The position numbers and the translations under genes were made by a program. 64,000 bases of DNA. Source: Acidimicrobiales bacterium (GTDB lineage Bacteria; Actinomycetota; Acidimicrobiia; Acidimicrobiales; SZUA-35). Each line of letters begins with the position of its first letter. Positions within the stretch are counted from its first letter, which is position 1. The stretch covers positions 992,001-1,056,000 of the forward strand of contig JAWKIO010000005.1 in the NCBI GenBank assembly GCA_041394265.1, written 5' to 3'. Positions 1-8,168 of this stretch are shown in pieces. Under the pieces are notes generated by a model. That model saw only the letters and a list, made by a program, of their open reading frames with translations, was not told the origin of the DNA and did not search any database.

Positions 1-2
1 CC

Positions 3-836
3 ACCGGGGCCGAGGGCCGTACCTCGGATGCCAACGATCGTGCGGCCGACGACGAAATCCCGACGCCACCCAATCGGCGAGTGCTGACGGCCGTCGTCGG
101 CGCCGTTGCCGTGCTCGGGTTGATCGCTGGGGTGTACACGCTGACCGCGAGCGATGACGGCTCGAGCTCGGTCATCGCCGGCGAGGCAGCAGCGACGACC
201 ACGACATCGTCGCTCCTCGATGCTGCCGAGGAGACGGGGGCCGCCGACCCTGCACTCGGTGTCGTCCAGCCGGCCTCATCGACGCAAGCTGACCTCAGCG
301 ACATCGAGAGCTGTACGCGCCTGGACGCCTCGACCTTGCAGATCGACATGCGCAACACGACCGACCGCACGGCGAGTTATCTGCTCACGGTCGCCTACCT
401 GGACGCCGACGGGGTCCGGGTGGGTGACGACAACGTCTACGTGAGCAGCCTCCGCGCCGGCGAGCGCACGATCGAGCAGAGCTACGTGTTCAGCGACGCG
501 GGGGTCGGTTGCGAGGTCATCGGCGCCGACCGATACGAGGCGAGCGCCACCGAGAGGTTCGCCGACCTCACGGCGTGCACGATCCGCGAACCGAACGGCT
601 ACGGCTACATCGAGGCCGATCTGACGGTGACCAACAGTGGGGCGACCCCTGCCGACTACACCATCGAAGTCGCCCTCATCGACGCCGAGAACGTGCGACG
701 CGGTTACGGCACCTCGTTCGTCGAAAACGCGGCCGTCGGGTCGCCGACCCCCGGTGAGGTGTACACGACGGTCGCCTTCGATGAGACGCTTCGCTGCGAC
801 GTGGTTGCCGTTGCGCGCTTCGACTCGAACCGGTAA
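3..836 (+). CDS. Membrane-anchored protein with two repeated extracellular domains (5' end outside window)
   Basis: The reading frame is open to the left edge, so the true start lies upstream; a GTG at 81 is an internal alternative. The visible product has a short hydrophilic, presumably cytosolic stretch, one hydrophobic segment (about 15 residues around LTAVVGAVAVLGLIAG), an Ala/Thr/Ser-rich linker, and then two related beta-rich domains of roughly 80 residues. Each domain begins near an S/A-x-C-T motif and ends near G/R-C-[ED]V, so each has two cysteines that could form a disulfide. This layout resembles FxLYD-type extracellular domains, but I cannot name the family with certainty. Function is unknown; an envelope role is inferred from topology only. 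Confidence 0.75.
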   Translation, partial: TGAEGRTSDANDRAADDEIPTPPNRRVLTAVVGAVAVLGLIAGVYTLTASDDGSSSVIAGEAAATTTTSSLLDAAEETGAADPALGVVQPASSTQADLSDIESCTRLDASTLQIDMRNTTDRTASYLLTVAYLDADGVRVGDDNVYVSSLRAGERTIEQSYVFSDAGVGCEVIGADRYEASATERFADLTACTIREPNGYGYIEADLTVTNSGATPADYTIEVALIDAENVRRGYGTSFVENAAVGSPTPGEVYTTVAFDETLRCDVVAVARFDSNR

Positions 837-883
837 ACCCCTCGAGTCAGCGGCCCCTCGAACCAGCAGTCGCAGCGCCGACG

Positions 884-904
884 GGCGACGATGTCAGCGT
901 CGCC
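884..904. terminator. Short hairpin between convergent genes
   Basis: A 7-bp perfect stem (GGCGACG / CGTCGCC) with a 7-nt loop lies between the ends of the plus gene (stop 836) and the minus gene whose stop codon (894-896) is in the loop. No T-tract follows, so a terminator role is inferred from position only. Confidence 0.35.
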
Positions 905-1370
905 AGCTCAGGAGCTCGCCGCTCCCGGCGGTCATCAGTGTCCCCGGCATGACCCGGAGTCGGGTCGGCGTCAGGCGCAACACACCGAAGTCGGCGACCT
1001 CGGCGCTCGTCCATTGCGGGATGATGCTGGGGTCATAGCCCACCGGCGCCGGCCCGTTGGCGAATCGATCCCAGCCCGCCTGCACGGCGTCGCCCGTCTC
1101 CCAGCTCGAGTCACAATCGGCCGTGCAGGTGTCGTGTGAGGTGTCCCAGTAGGTGAGCGACAGCGCCGATTGATGGGCAAGATGCTTGGCCTTCACCGAG
1201 TTGGGTGACGTAGCGATCCACCCCGTCAGTTCGCCGTCGGTCCACTCCCAAATGGGATGCAGGACGCGGGTCCGGGGCCGCCCGGAGGCGTCGACCGTTG
1301 CGGCCGTGCACCACACGATGCGATGGGCCATGTCCCTGAACGCGGGAGCGATGGTGGCGAGCTCGGTCAT
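894..1370 (-). CDS. Pyridoxamine 5'-phosphate oxidase-like FMN-binding protein
   Basis: A 158-residue protein of the split-barrel flavin/F420 superfamily. Visible family features are the N-terminal strand pair (about residues 17-45, with RPRTRVLHPIWEW typical of the FMN-binding barrel), a central 'ATSPNSVKAKHL' segment as in small PPOX-fold proteins that bind the flavin phosphate, and a C-terminal strand 'FGVLRLTPTRLRV'. The start was set at the ATG at 1370 because upstream sequence is not protein-like and this ATG overlaps the stop of the preceding DUF3179 gene (ATGA), which suggests translational coupling. The substrate cannot be told; an F420-dependent or FMN-dependent reductase are both possible. 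Confidence 0.8.
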   Translation of the reverse strand: MTELATIAPAFRDMAHRIVWCTAATVDASGRPRTRVLHPIWEWTDGELTGWIATSPNSVKAKHLAHQSALSLTYWDTSHDTCTADCDSSWETGDAVQAGWDRFANGPAPVGYDPSIIPQWTSAEVADFGVLRLTPTRLRVMPGTLMTAGSGELLSWRR

Positions 1371-2584
1371 GGTGGTCCCTCTCGATCGACGACTGCGGTG
1401 GCCGGATGATAGGTCGACCAGGCGAACCAGAACGTGTCGATTTTCTCGGCCACCGTCAGCTGCTCGCCGGATCGTGAACCGGCGATCGCTCGGCCGAAGA
1501 GGTTCCACGTGCTGTTGGTGGCTTCATCGCTCAGCCCGTCGGGGCCGAGGAGGAAGACGTCGTCGGTGACGAACGCAGCGACCGCCCCGATGTCGCGACC
1601 ACCCGCCACGGTGTCCGCCTCGAGCGACGAGGTGAGGCCGGGCTGGTGCCAGAGCACGACTCGTTGACCCCCGATCTCGAACGCGACCAGCCGCTCGGCG
1701 GCCAGGTGGTCGAGGGTGATCGCCAACGTCTCGCCGCCGATGTCGAGGCCGACCACTCGGGTCATCGCCGGCAGCCTCGAGTCGATGTCACCGTCGAAGA
1801 ACCCACCGATCGGGCCATCCAGCTGGTCGTACCCCTCGTACGGATTGCGACCGTAGTCGCGATCGGTGGCGGGGCGCTGCAGGACCTCGCCGGAGGGGTG
1901 GGCCGCACGGGCGTCGTGCCACGAGGTGATTCCGAGCGGGAGACGGTCGAGTTCCACGCCGACCAGATCACCGATGACCGCCCGCCCGTCAAAGTGCGTC
2001 CACAGACTCTCGGTCTGACGGTCGTACATGACCATCGCCGACTGGTAGAGCGACCCCGATGTACCGAAGTCGAGGACCATGTGCGTTCCGTTGGGATGCG
2101 GCACCGATCGCTCGAAGGCGAGACCGGAGTTGCAGAGCGGACAGAAGGTGACCGCCACCGGCCGGCCGGCGATCTCGTCGTTGACGATCTCGTGCCACAC
2201 CATGATCTGCGTCGGGTAGATGTGGACGTCGCCTTCGACATCGAGCACGAGCACCGCCTCGTCGTCGTCCAGCCAGTCGATCGAACCGACGGGGGCGAAG
2301 GTCGGAGCGTCGATCGACGGAATCCCGTCTGGCGGCGGGCCGCCCGAGACGATCAACGTCCGATCGACGAGTGACTCGGGGAACGCGCTCGTGTCGAGAT
2401 GCCGCGGCGGCAGCGCCGACGATTCAACGGCCCGCTCGGGGTCGAGTGCGATCTGCGAGTCGATCTCGTTTGCGGTCAGCGCCGGTTCGATGGTCGACGA
2501 CGGGGGGCTCGACCGGTCGGTCTGCGGCGAGCACGCGGAGGCGAGCACCAAGACCGATATTGCCAACAGAGAGACGGGGCGCAT
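1367..2584 (-). CDS. DUF3179 domain lipoprotein
   Basis: A 405-residue protein starting MRPVSLLAISV, with a lipoprotein-type signal (cysteine following ...LVLASA), so it is probably anchored outside the membrane. The DUF3179 hallmark is clear: 'YPTQIMVWHEIVND' followed by 'VTFCPLCNSG', containing a CPLC cysteine pair, and later 'GLAFER' and a 'WTHFDGRAVIGDL' block. The biochemical role of DUF3179 is not established; the cysteine pair has invited guesses of metal binding or redox. The ATG at 2584 was chosen over 2623 because it begins the signal peptide. Its stop overlaps the start of the FMN-binding protein gene, so the two are probably one transcript. Confidence 0.88.
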   Translation of the reverse strand: MRPVSLLAISVLVLASACSPQTDRSSPPSSTIEPALTANEIDSQIALDPERAVESSALPPRHLDTSAFPESLVDRTLIVSGGPPPDGIPSIDAPTFAPVGSIDWLDDDEAVLVLDVEGDVHIYPTQIMVWHEIVNDEIAGRPVAVTFCPLCNSGLAFERSVPHPNGTHMVLDFGTSGSLYQSAMVMYDRQTESLWTHFDGRAVIGDLVGVELDRLPLGITSWHDARAAHPSGEVLQRPATDRDYGRNPYEGYDQLDGPIGGFFDGDIDSRLPAMTRVVGLDIGGETLAITLDHLAAERLVAFEIGGQRVVLWHQPGLTSSLEADTVAGGRDIGAVAAFVTDDVFLLGPDGLSDEATNSTWNLFGRAIAGSRSGEQLTVAEKIDTFWFAWSTYHPATAVVDREGPP

Positions 2585-2704
2585 GGGGGCGAAACCAGCC
2601 GGTCGGCGGCACCATTCCGGCACGGCGCCGCATTGTTCCTGTTGCGAAGATCGTGACTATGGTCTCGAGAGCGCCGACGGCGCGCACTCGGCAGGGGGAC
2701 ACAC

Positions 2705-4439
2705 ATGCACGACTTGGTCATCCGCAACGGCAGGGTCATCGACGGCACCGGCACCGATCCGGTCGACGGGGTCGACATCGCCATCGACGGCGACATGATC
2801 GTGGCCATCGGCCCCGATCTCGGACCGGGCAAGCGCGAGATCGACGCCTCGGGCCTGCTGGTGACACCCGGCTTCGTCGACATCCACACCCACTACGACG
2901 GCCAGGCCACGTGGGACCCCTACCTCGAGCCGTCGACCCCGCACGGGGTCACCACGGTCGTGATGGGCAACTGCGGCGTGGGCTTCGCCCCCGCCAAACC
3001 GACCGACCACGACCAACTGATCGAGCTGATGGAGGGCGTCGAGGACATCCCCGGTGCCGCCCTGAGCGAGGGGCTGAGCTGGGACTGGGAGAGCTTCCCC
3101 GATTACCTCGATGCGCTCGAGCGTCGCAGCTATGCCGCCGATGTCGCTGCCCTGATCGCACACGGGCCACTGCGGGTCTATGTCATGGGGCAGCGTGGTG
3201 CCGACAACGAACCCGCCAGCTCCGACGACATCGCGGCCATGGCCACGGCTGGTGCAGGAGGCCATCGAGGCCGGCGCCATGGGCTTCTCGACCAGCCGCA
3301 CCATCGGCCACCGAGCGATGAGCGGTGAACCGGTGCCGGGCACGTTCGCCGCCGAAGAGGAGCTGTTCGCCATCGGCCGAGCGATGAAGCGGGCCGGTCG
3401 GGGCCTGTTCGAAGTGGCGCCCGCCGGTCTGGCTGGCGAAGACCTCGTCGCTCCCAAGCGCGAAATGGACTGGATGATCCGTCTCGCCCAGGAGATCGAG
3501 CGACCGGTCACCTGGCTCATGCTGCAGAACCTGGTCGAACCCGACGAGTGGCAAACGTTCATGGACCTGTCGGCGCAGGCGCAGGCCGACGGCCACCAGG
3601 TCATCCCTCAGGTTGCCGGCCGCCCCTTCGGTGTGCTGCTCGGTTTGTCGGTCCGTCACCGATTCGTCGACCTCCCCAGCTTCGCTCCCCTGCTCGACCT
3701 CCCGCTCGCCGAGCGGGCCGCCGCCATGGCCGACCCCGAGCTGAAGGCGACCCTGCTTGCGGAATGCCGAGCGGCCGACGAGGCGGCGGCCGCCGCCGAC
3801 CCCCTTCGTGCCCTGCTCAACCAGACCTTCAACCGCACCTACGTTCTCGGCACGCCGATCAACTACGAGCCGACCGAAGAAGACTCGATCGGCGGACGCG
3901 CCGCGGCCCGTGGCGTCGACCCGCTCGAAGAGCTCTACGACCGCCTGCTCGACAACGAGGGTCGCAACTTCCTGCTCATGACGTTCCTCGGCTACAGCCA
4001 CGGCAGTGGCGACGCCCTCTACGAGATGCTGTCGCACCCGAGCTCGGTGCTCGGCCTCGCCGACGGCGGAGCCCACGCCAACTTCATCTGTGATGCCTCC
4101 ACCCCGACCTGGATGCTCACGCACTGGGCCCGTGATCGTCACCGCGGACCGAAGCTCGAGCTGCCCTTCGTCATCAAGAAGATGACCAGCGACACCGCCG
4201 CACTCTTCGGGCTCACCGATCGGGGTGTGCTCGCCGTCGGCAAGCGGGCCGACGTGAACGTCATCGACTTCGAACATCTGGAGCTGGGTCAGCCGCACCT
4301 GGTCGCCGACCTCCCGGCCGGCGGCACCCGCCTCCTGCAGGATGCCAAGGGCTACGTTGCCACCGTCGTCGGCGGGGTCGTGACCCGAGTCAACGATTCG
4401 TTCACCGGCGAGCTCCCCGGTCGACTCGTCCGGAGCTGA
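2705..4439 (+). pseudogene. N-acyl-D-amino-acid deacylase (D-aminoacylase) family amidohydrolase, split by a +1 frameshift
   Basis: Two overlapping frames encode one amidohydrolase. The first frame (from ATG 2705, preceded by an AGGGGGA ribosome site) has the beta-strand start 'DLVIRNGRVIDGTG' and metal motif HTHYDG (H61, H63). After 'DIAAMA' at about 3244 homology continues in the next frame as 'RLVQEAIEAGAMGFSTSRT' to the stop at 4439, including 'DGGAHANF' (metal Asp) and the C-terminal 'GKRADVNVIDFE' strand. Removing the A at 3245 restores a continuous protein of about 577 residues, normal for the family. The enzyme would cleave N-acyl groups from D-amino acids or related amides. It is either a real recent pseudogene or a base-call/assembly error; codon use is healthy on both sides, which favours recent or artefactual origin. 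Confidence 0.85.
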
Positions 4440-4443
4440 GCAG

Positions 4444-5376
4444 CTACTCCGCCGACGCCAGCAGGCGCCCGCCGGTGTCGAGGCGGGTCTCGCAGATCTC
4501 GGTGACGAGATCGAGGAATCGCTCGGCCGTCGCCGGCAACGTCCGCTGTGGGTCCCAGATGATCGACACCCGTCGCGGCGTGACGGGCGGGACCGTCGGC
4601 CGTACCGAGATGGTCGGATCGGCAACGTCGACGGCGAGCAACGGCACGATGGCGATCCCGACACCCGCCCCGACCATGCCCTGCACCGCGCCATTGTCGT
4701 GCGAGCGGAACACATAGCGCGGGGTGATCCCGAGCCGCTCGAGTTCCCGATCCACCAGCAACCCGCAGGTGTCTTCGGGCGGCTGGCCGATCATCGGCTG
4801 CGTTCCCATCTCGGCCAGTTCGAGCGGACCGTCGGGCGTCGAGGCCGGCACCACCGCAACATGGGGGTCGTCGCCCAACCAACGTGAACCGCCGGGGATG
4901 TCGACGTCGCCGATCACGAACGCCAGGTCGAGGTCGCCTCGTCGGATCGCCTCGATCCGAGCGTCGGTTTCCGGATCGCCCTCGACCAACGTGACCTCGA
5001 CGTCGGGCGCTTCGAGGTGGAGCCGGCCGAGTGCGGCAGGGATGACCCGCGCCGAGATCGACTGGAACGTTCCGACCCGCAGGTGGCCGGTGACGCCGAG
5101 CGCCAGCCGGGCCAATTCGCGTTCGGCGGTCTCGAACGAATCGATGATGTCGGCGGCGTGTTCCAACAGGAGTGCGCCAGCAGGCGTCAGCCGGGGAGGG
5201 AACGGTCCGGATGGCCGATCGAACAGCGTCTGGCCAACGATCTGTTCCAGCGCCGCAATCTGTTGTGACACCGCCGACTGGGTGAACCCCAGCCGTTGGG
5301 CCGCCTTGCCGAAGGTGCCCTCGTCGCTCACCGCCCGAAGCGCAAGGAGATGGCGGGCGCTGATGTCGTTCCACAT
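4444..5376 (-). CDS. LysR family transcriptional regulator
   Basis: About 310 residues. The N-terminal winged helix-turn-helix is plain: 'RHLLALRAVSDEGTFGKAAQRLG', 'TQSAVSQQIAALE' and 'GQTLFDR', then the LysR effector-binding domain with 'LRVGTFQSISARVIPAAL' and 'RRGDLDLAFV'. The ATG at 5376 starts at the usual distance from the helix-turn-helix; an ATG at 5427 would add 17 residues. It faces a divergent small gene at 5476 across an AT-richer gap that carries a 14-bp palindrome, the usual arrangement for a LysR regulator and its target. It converges on the D-aminoacylase gene with only 4 bases between stops. The effector is unknown. Confidence 0.9.
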   Translation of the reverse strand: MWNDISARHLLALRAVSDEGTFGKAAQRLGFTQSAVSQQIAALEQIVGQTLFDRPSGPFPPRLTPAGALLLEHAADIIDSFETAERELARLALGVTGHLRVGTFQSISARVIPAALGRLHLEAPDVEVTLVEGDPETDARIEAIRRGDLDLAFVIGDVDIPGGSRWLGDDPHVAVVPASTPDGPLELAEMGTQPMIGQPPEDTCGLLVDRELERLGITPRYVFRSHDNGAVQGMVGAGVGIAIVPLLAVDVADPTISVRPTVPPVTPRRVSIIWDPQRTLPATAERFLDLVTEICETRLDTGGRLLASAE

Positions 5377-5395
5377 GCGCTGCAACCGTAGTGTC

Positions 5396-5409
5396 GCTGA
5401 TACATCAGC
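5396..5409. promoter_or_regulatory. Candidate LysR operator palindrome
   Basis: The sequence GCTGATACATCAGC is a perfect 6-bp inverted repeat with a 2-base centre and contains the spaced T/A layout of LysR boxes. It lies in the gap between the LysR gene and the divergent gene at 5476. If the LysR start is at 5427 instead of 5376 the site would be inside the coding sequence, which weakens the call. Confidence 0.35.
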
Positions 5410-5475
5410 ACAACTGATCACCTCCATTCACAATCATCGCTTTTCGTAATGAATGCTCGGGCGTACCGTCGACGT

Positions 5476-5874
5476 ATGCCACCAATCACCACGTCTTCCC
5501 CGGTCAGCCACCTGCAGATGCTCGGCGACGCCGTCGCCGTGGACGGCCTCGCGGCCCACGCCGCCACCATCGACCACCTCGCCGCCAGCGCCCTGGCACG
5601 CCACCCGAACTGGGTCGCCGCAATGGTGCTCGGCGACCCTCTCGCTCCCACGGTTGCCCGACTCCGAGCGTTGGCCCACGTGACCCGCGACTGGGACGCT
5701 CAGGTCACCGGGACGATTCAGGAGAGCGTCAGCGTCGCTCCCGCCCGGGAGCGGGAGGCAGCGACCATCGCAGCGTTCACCTCGTCGGAGACTTCCACGA
5801 AGCGCCTGGCGTCGGTCTCGGACTTGCCGAACTCGATGTGGCGAGCGATCAAGCGGCCGACCCGCGCCGCGTGA
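5476..5874 (+). CDS. Small hypothetical protein divergent from LysR
   Basis: A 132-codon frame. The first roughly 80 codons have strong third-position GC and a protein-like sequence ('LQMLGDAVAVDGLAAHAATIDHLAASALARHPNWVAAMVLGDPLAPTVARLRALAHVTRDW' region, mostly helical). The remainder runs antisense into the 3' end of the kinase gene (157-base convergent overlap) and looks less natural, so the true end or frame near 5720 may be disturbed. I do not recognise a family. Its position opposite the LysR gene makes it a possible regulated target. No clear ribosome site is visible before the ATG. Confidence 0.45.
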   Translation: MPPITTSSPVSHLQMLGDAVAVDGLAAHAATIDHLAASALARHPNWVAAMVLGDPLAPTVARLRALAHVTRDWDAQVTGTIQESVSVAPAREREAATIAAFTSSETSTKRLASVSDLPNSMWRAIKRPTRAA

Positions 5875-6371
5875 GCGAGGTCGAGGTAGACGGCGAGATC
5901 GAGCAGGTCGGCGACTCGGTCCCAGGGCGCGTCGGTGAGCAGAAGGTAGTTGCCCTCGACGATGACGATCCGATCGGCGGGCGTGACGGCGACGGCAGCC
6001 GCGATCGAGTCCTCGATGGAGCGGTCGAACCGGGGACACCACACGGTGGTGTCGGCCGAGCGGAGCCGCTCGAGGATGGCCACGAACCCATCGGCATCGA
6101 AGGTGTCGGGAGCGCCCTTGCGGTCGATCAGCCCCCGGTCGACCAGCACCTGGTTGGCGAGATGGAAGCCGTCCATCCCGACGATCGGAGGAGCGGGATC
6201 GAGCAGTGATGTGAGCGCACCGGACACCGTCGACTTGCCGACGCCGGGCGGACCGACGAGCCCGACGACGAAGCGGCTACGACCTGCTGACGCAGCGATC
6301 ACCAGCTCGGCCAGCTGTTCCACGGAGTGAAGTCGACGCTGCTCGCCGGTCGATCCATTCGGTTCTGCCAT
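5718..6371 (-). CDS. P-loop nucleoside/nucleotide kinase family protein (uridine kinase / pantothenate kinase fold)
   Basis: A 217-residue kinase. It has a Walker A motif GPPGVGKST near residue 38, 'GMDGFHL' (substrate-loop motif of the family that includes fructose-transport-associated and uridine-kinase-like proteins), 'PRFDRSIED', and the Walker-B-like 'IVIVEGNYLLL'. The C-terminal 'HIEFGKSETDARRFVEVSDEVNA' carries the LID-type arginines. Members of this group phosphorylate a nucleoside, pantothenate or sugar, but the substrate cannot be read from sequence. The ATG at 6371 is preferred; 6410 is an alternative. It is divergent from the DUF1905 gene with about 96 bases between starts. Confidence 0.8.
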   Translation of the reverse strand: MAEPNGSTGEQRRLHSVEQLAELVIAASAGRSRFVVGLVGPPGVGKSTVSGALTSLLDPAPPIVGMDGFHLANQVLVDRGLIDRKGAPDTFDADGFVAILERLRSADTTVWCPRFDRSIEDSIAAAVAVTPADRIVIVEGNYLLLTDAPWDRVADLLDLAVYLDLAHAARVGRLIARHIEFGKSETDARRFVEVSDEVNAAMVAASRSRAGATLTLS

Positions 6372-6467
6372 CACCCACGCTCCGTCGGTCGTCGGGTCTC
6401 GTCGAGTCAAGCCATGATCGCAGACCTACGCTCCTTCTCACACCGACGACGATCGAGGAGCCGCCTG

Positions 6468-6941
6468 ATGGCTGCATCACCCGCAACGGCGACCTTCGCC
6501 GCCGAACTCCATCAGGCCGCAGGCAAGAAGGCGACCGGCATCGTCGTACCGCCCGAGGTCATCGAGCAGCTCGGCGCCGGGAAGAAACCACCGCTGCGTG
6601 TGTCGCTCAACGGTCACGAGTACCGCACCACGGTCGGCGTCATGAACGGGACATCGATGATCCCCGTGAGTGCTGCCGTCCGCACCGCAGCCGGATTGTC
6701 GGCCGGAGACGAGGTCGTGGTGGTCGCCACCGTCGATGCCACGCCGCGTTCGGTCGAGATTCCCGACGACCTCGCTGCTGCGTTCGTCACCCATCCCGAG
6801 GCGAAAGCCTTCTTCGACGGCCTGTCCAATAGCCTGCAGCGCTACCACATCGACAACATCAACGGCGCCAAGGCTGCGGACACCCGCCAGCGTCGCATCG
6901 ACAAGTCGATCGGCCTGTTCCTTGCGGGCAAGTCACGCTGA
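6468..6941 (+). CDS. DUF1905 / YdeI-OmpD-associated family protein
   Basis: A 157-residue protein. Residues 5-90 match the DUF1905 beta-barrel ('FAAELHQAAGKKATGIVVPPEVIEQLG', 'LRVSLNGHEYRTTVGVMNG', 'AGLSAGDEVVV'); the C-terminal half ('IPDDLAAAF', 'EAKAFFDGLS', 'NGAKAADTRQRRIDKSIG') is the Bacteriocin-protection/YdeI-OmpD-associated segment. The ATG at 6468 has a GAGGAG ribosome site 7-8 bases upstream. Biochemical function of the family is not established. It is followed after 24 bases by the 384-residue hypothetical gene on the same strand, so co-transcription is likely. Confidence 0.85.
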   Translation: MAASPATATFAAELHQAAGKKATGIVVPPEVIEQLGAGKKPPLRVSLNGHEYRTTVGVMNGTSMIPVSAAVRTAAGLSAGDEVVVVATVDATPRSVEIPDDLAAAFVTHPEAKAFFDGLSNSLQRYHIDNINGAKAADTRQRRIDKSIGLFLAGKSR

Positions 6942-6965
6942 ACACCCGGACTCGAAGGACACCAC

Positions 6966-8120
6966 ATGGCGCGCAAGAAACAAGGCGGCGGTCGCACCAC
7001 GCCGAAGAAGACCACCGACAGCCCTCCGCCACTCGACCCTCGGCGCGGCTTCGACGCTGCCGCGAGCGCCGGCGATGAGTTCGACGAGGGCGACCTCGCG
7101 TTGTTCCGCTCGATCCGCATGGCGATCGATGCCAATCCGATCGAGCTCCTCGGTCTCGCCTCCGCCTTCGTCGATTCGAACGATCAGCGCGCCGAGTCGA
7201 TGTTCGATGCGTCGGAGCGTGCCGACGACGAGGTCATCGACCAACTGCTCGAACTCGCCGGGCTGGAAGCACGCGAGACCGATGCCTTGGCGATCGCCGT
7301 CGCCTCACTCCTCCCCCGGACCGATGCCCTCGAGCAGGTACGCGAGCGCATCGGCGCCACCGACTGGCTACCCACCTGGTTGCGACGGATCGATGATGCC
7401 ACCGTCGAACGCGGCTTCGAGTTGGTCGACGTCCTGGGCGATGCCGACCAGCTGACGCTCGAGGTCCGGTTCCCCGGCGGCAAGGTCTTCTCGATCGTCG
7501 TGCTGATCGACAACAACCAGGGTGTGGTCGTGACCGACGGCTTCGCCGTGCCGATGGACCTCGACGATCTCAGCCGTGTGATCGACGAGGGACTCGAGGA
7601 CGGCATGAGCCGACGACCGCTCGACCTTGCCGTCGCTCGAGCCCGTATCGCCGAGGCCATCGATCTCGGCTTCAACACCGTGCCGCCCTACGAGACCGAC
7701 ACTTGGCCTGACATCCGACCGCTCACCGAATGGGTACTGGGCCGCCTGCCCGAGGGCGGGGTTGCCCCGCTCGTCGAACCGCTGACCAGAGCCGCCAGCA
7801 AGGCGCTGACCGAGGACTTCCTTCGTTCTCCACACGCCGCCGACCTCGGCGACGCTCATCTCCCGCTGCTCGAGCGGCTCCTGTGGTTCAAGGGCGGCGT
7901 TGGCACCTACGATCCGCTGCGCTGGAGCGAGGTGTCGGTCGAGGTGTTCCTTCACGACTGGGTACCGGCAAAACTGACGCTCGATGTCGACGACCGCACT
8001 CGACTGGCCGAGGTGCTGGCTGCGTTCATCCGCTACGCCCACGAAGAGTTGGGCAACGTGCCGGCGGCCGATACCAGCGACACCATCGCCGCGGTCGAGG
8101 CCTGGGCCGACCTCGGCTGA
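6966..8120 (+). CDS. Conserved hypothetical protein, 384 residues
   Basis: I do not recognise the family. The protein starts with a lysine/glycine-rich, probably disordered tail (residues 1-35), then acidic helical sequence, a beta-containing central segment about residues 155-205 ('LEVRFPGGKVFSIVVLIDNNQGVVVTDGFAVP'), and a helical C-terminus ending 'YAHEELGNVPAADTSDTIAAVEAWADLG'. No signal peptide or membrane span is present, so it should be cytosolic. The central block resembles domains in actinobacterial hypotheticals of similar length. The ATG follows the DUF1905 gene closely, suggesting one transcript. Confidence 0.75.
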   Translation: MARKKQGGGRTTPKKTTDSPPPLDPRRGFDAAASAGDEFDEGDLALFRSIRMAIDANPIELLGLASAFVDSNDQRAESMFDASERADDEVIDQLLELAGLEARETDALAIAVASLLPRTDALEQVRERIGATDWLPTWLRRIDDATVERGFELVDVLGDADQLTLEVRFPGGKVFSIVVLIDNNQGVVVTDGFAVPMDLDDLSRVIDEGLEDGMSRRPLDLAVARARIAEAIDLGFNTVPPYETDTWPDIRPLTEWVLGRLPEGGVAPLVEPLTRAASKALTEDFLRSPHAADLGDAHLPLLERLLWFKGGVGTYDPLRWSEVSVEVFLHDWVPAKLTLDVDDRTRLAEVLAAFIRYAHEELGNVPAADTSDTIAAVEAWADLG

Positions 8121-8168
8121 GTTCTCCTCCGATCCTCGCCGCTCGGGCAGAGTCAGTAGTGTCACGGC

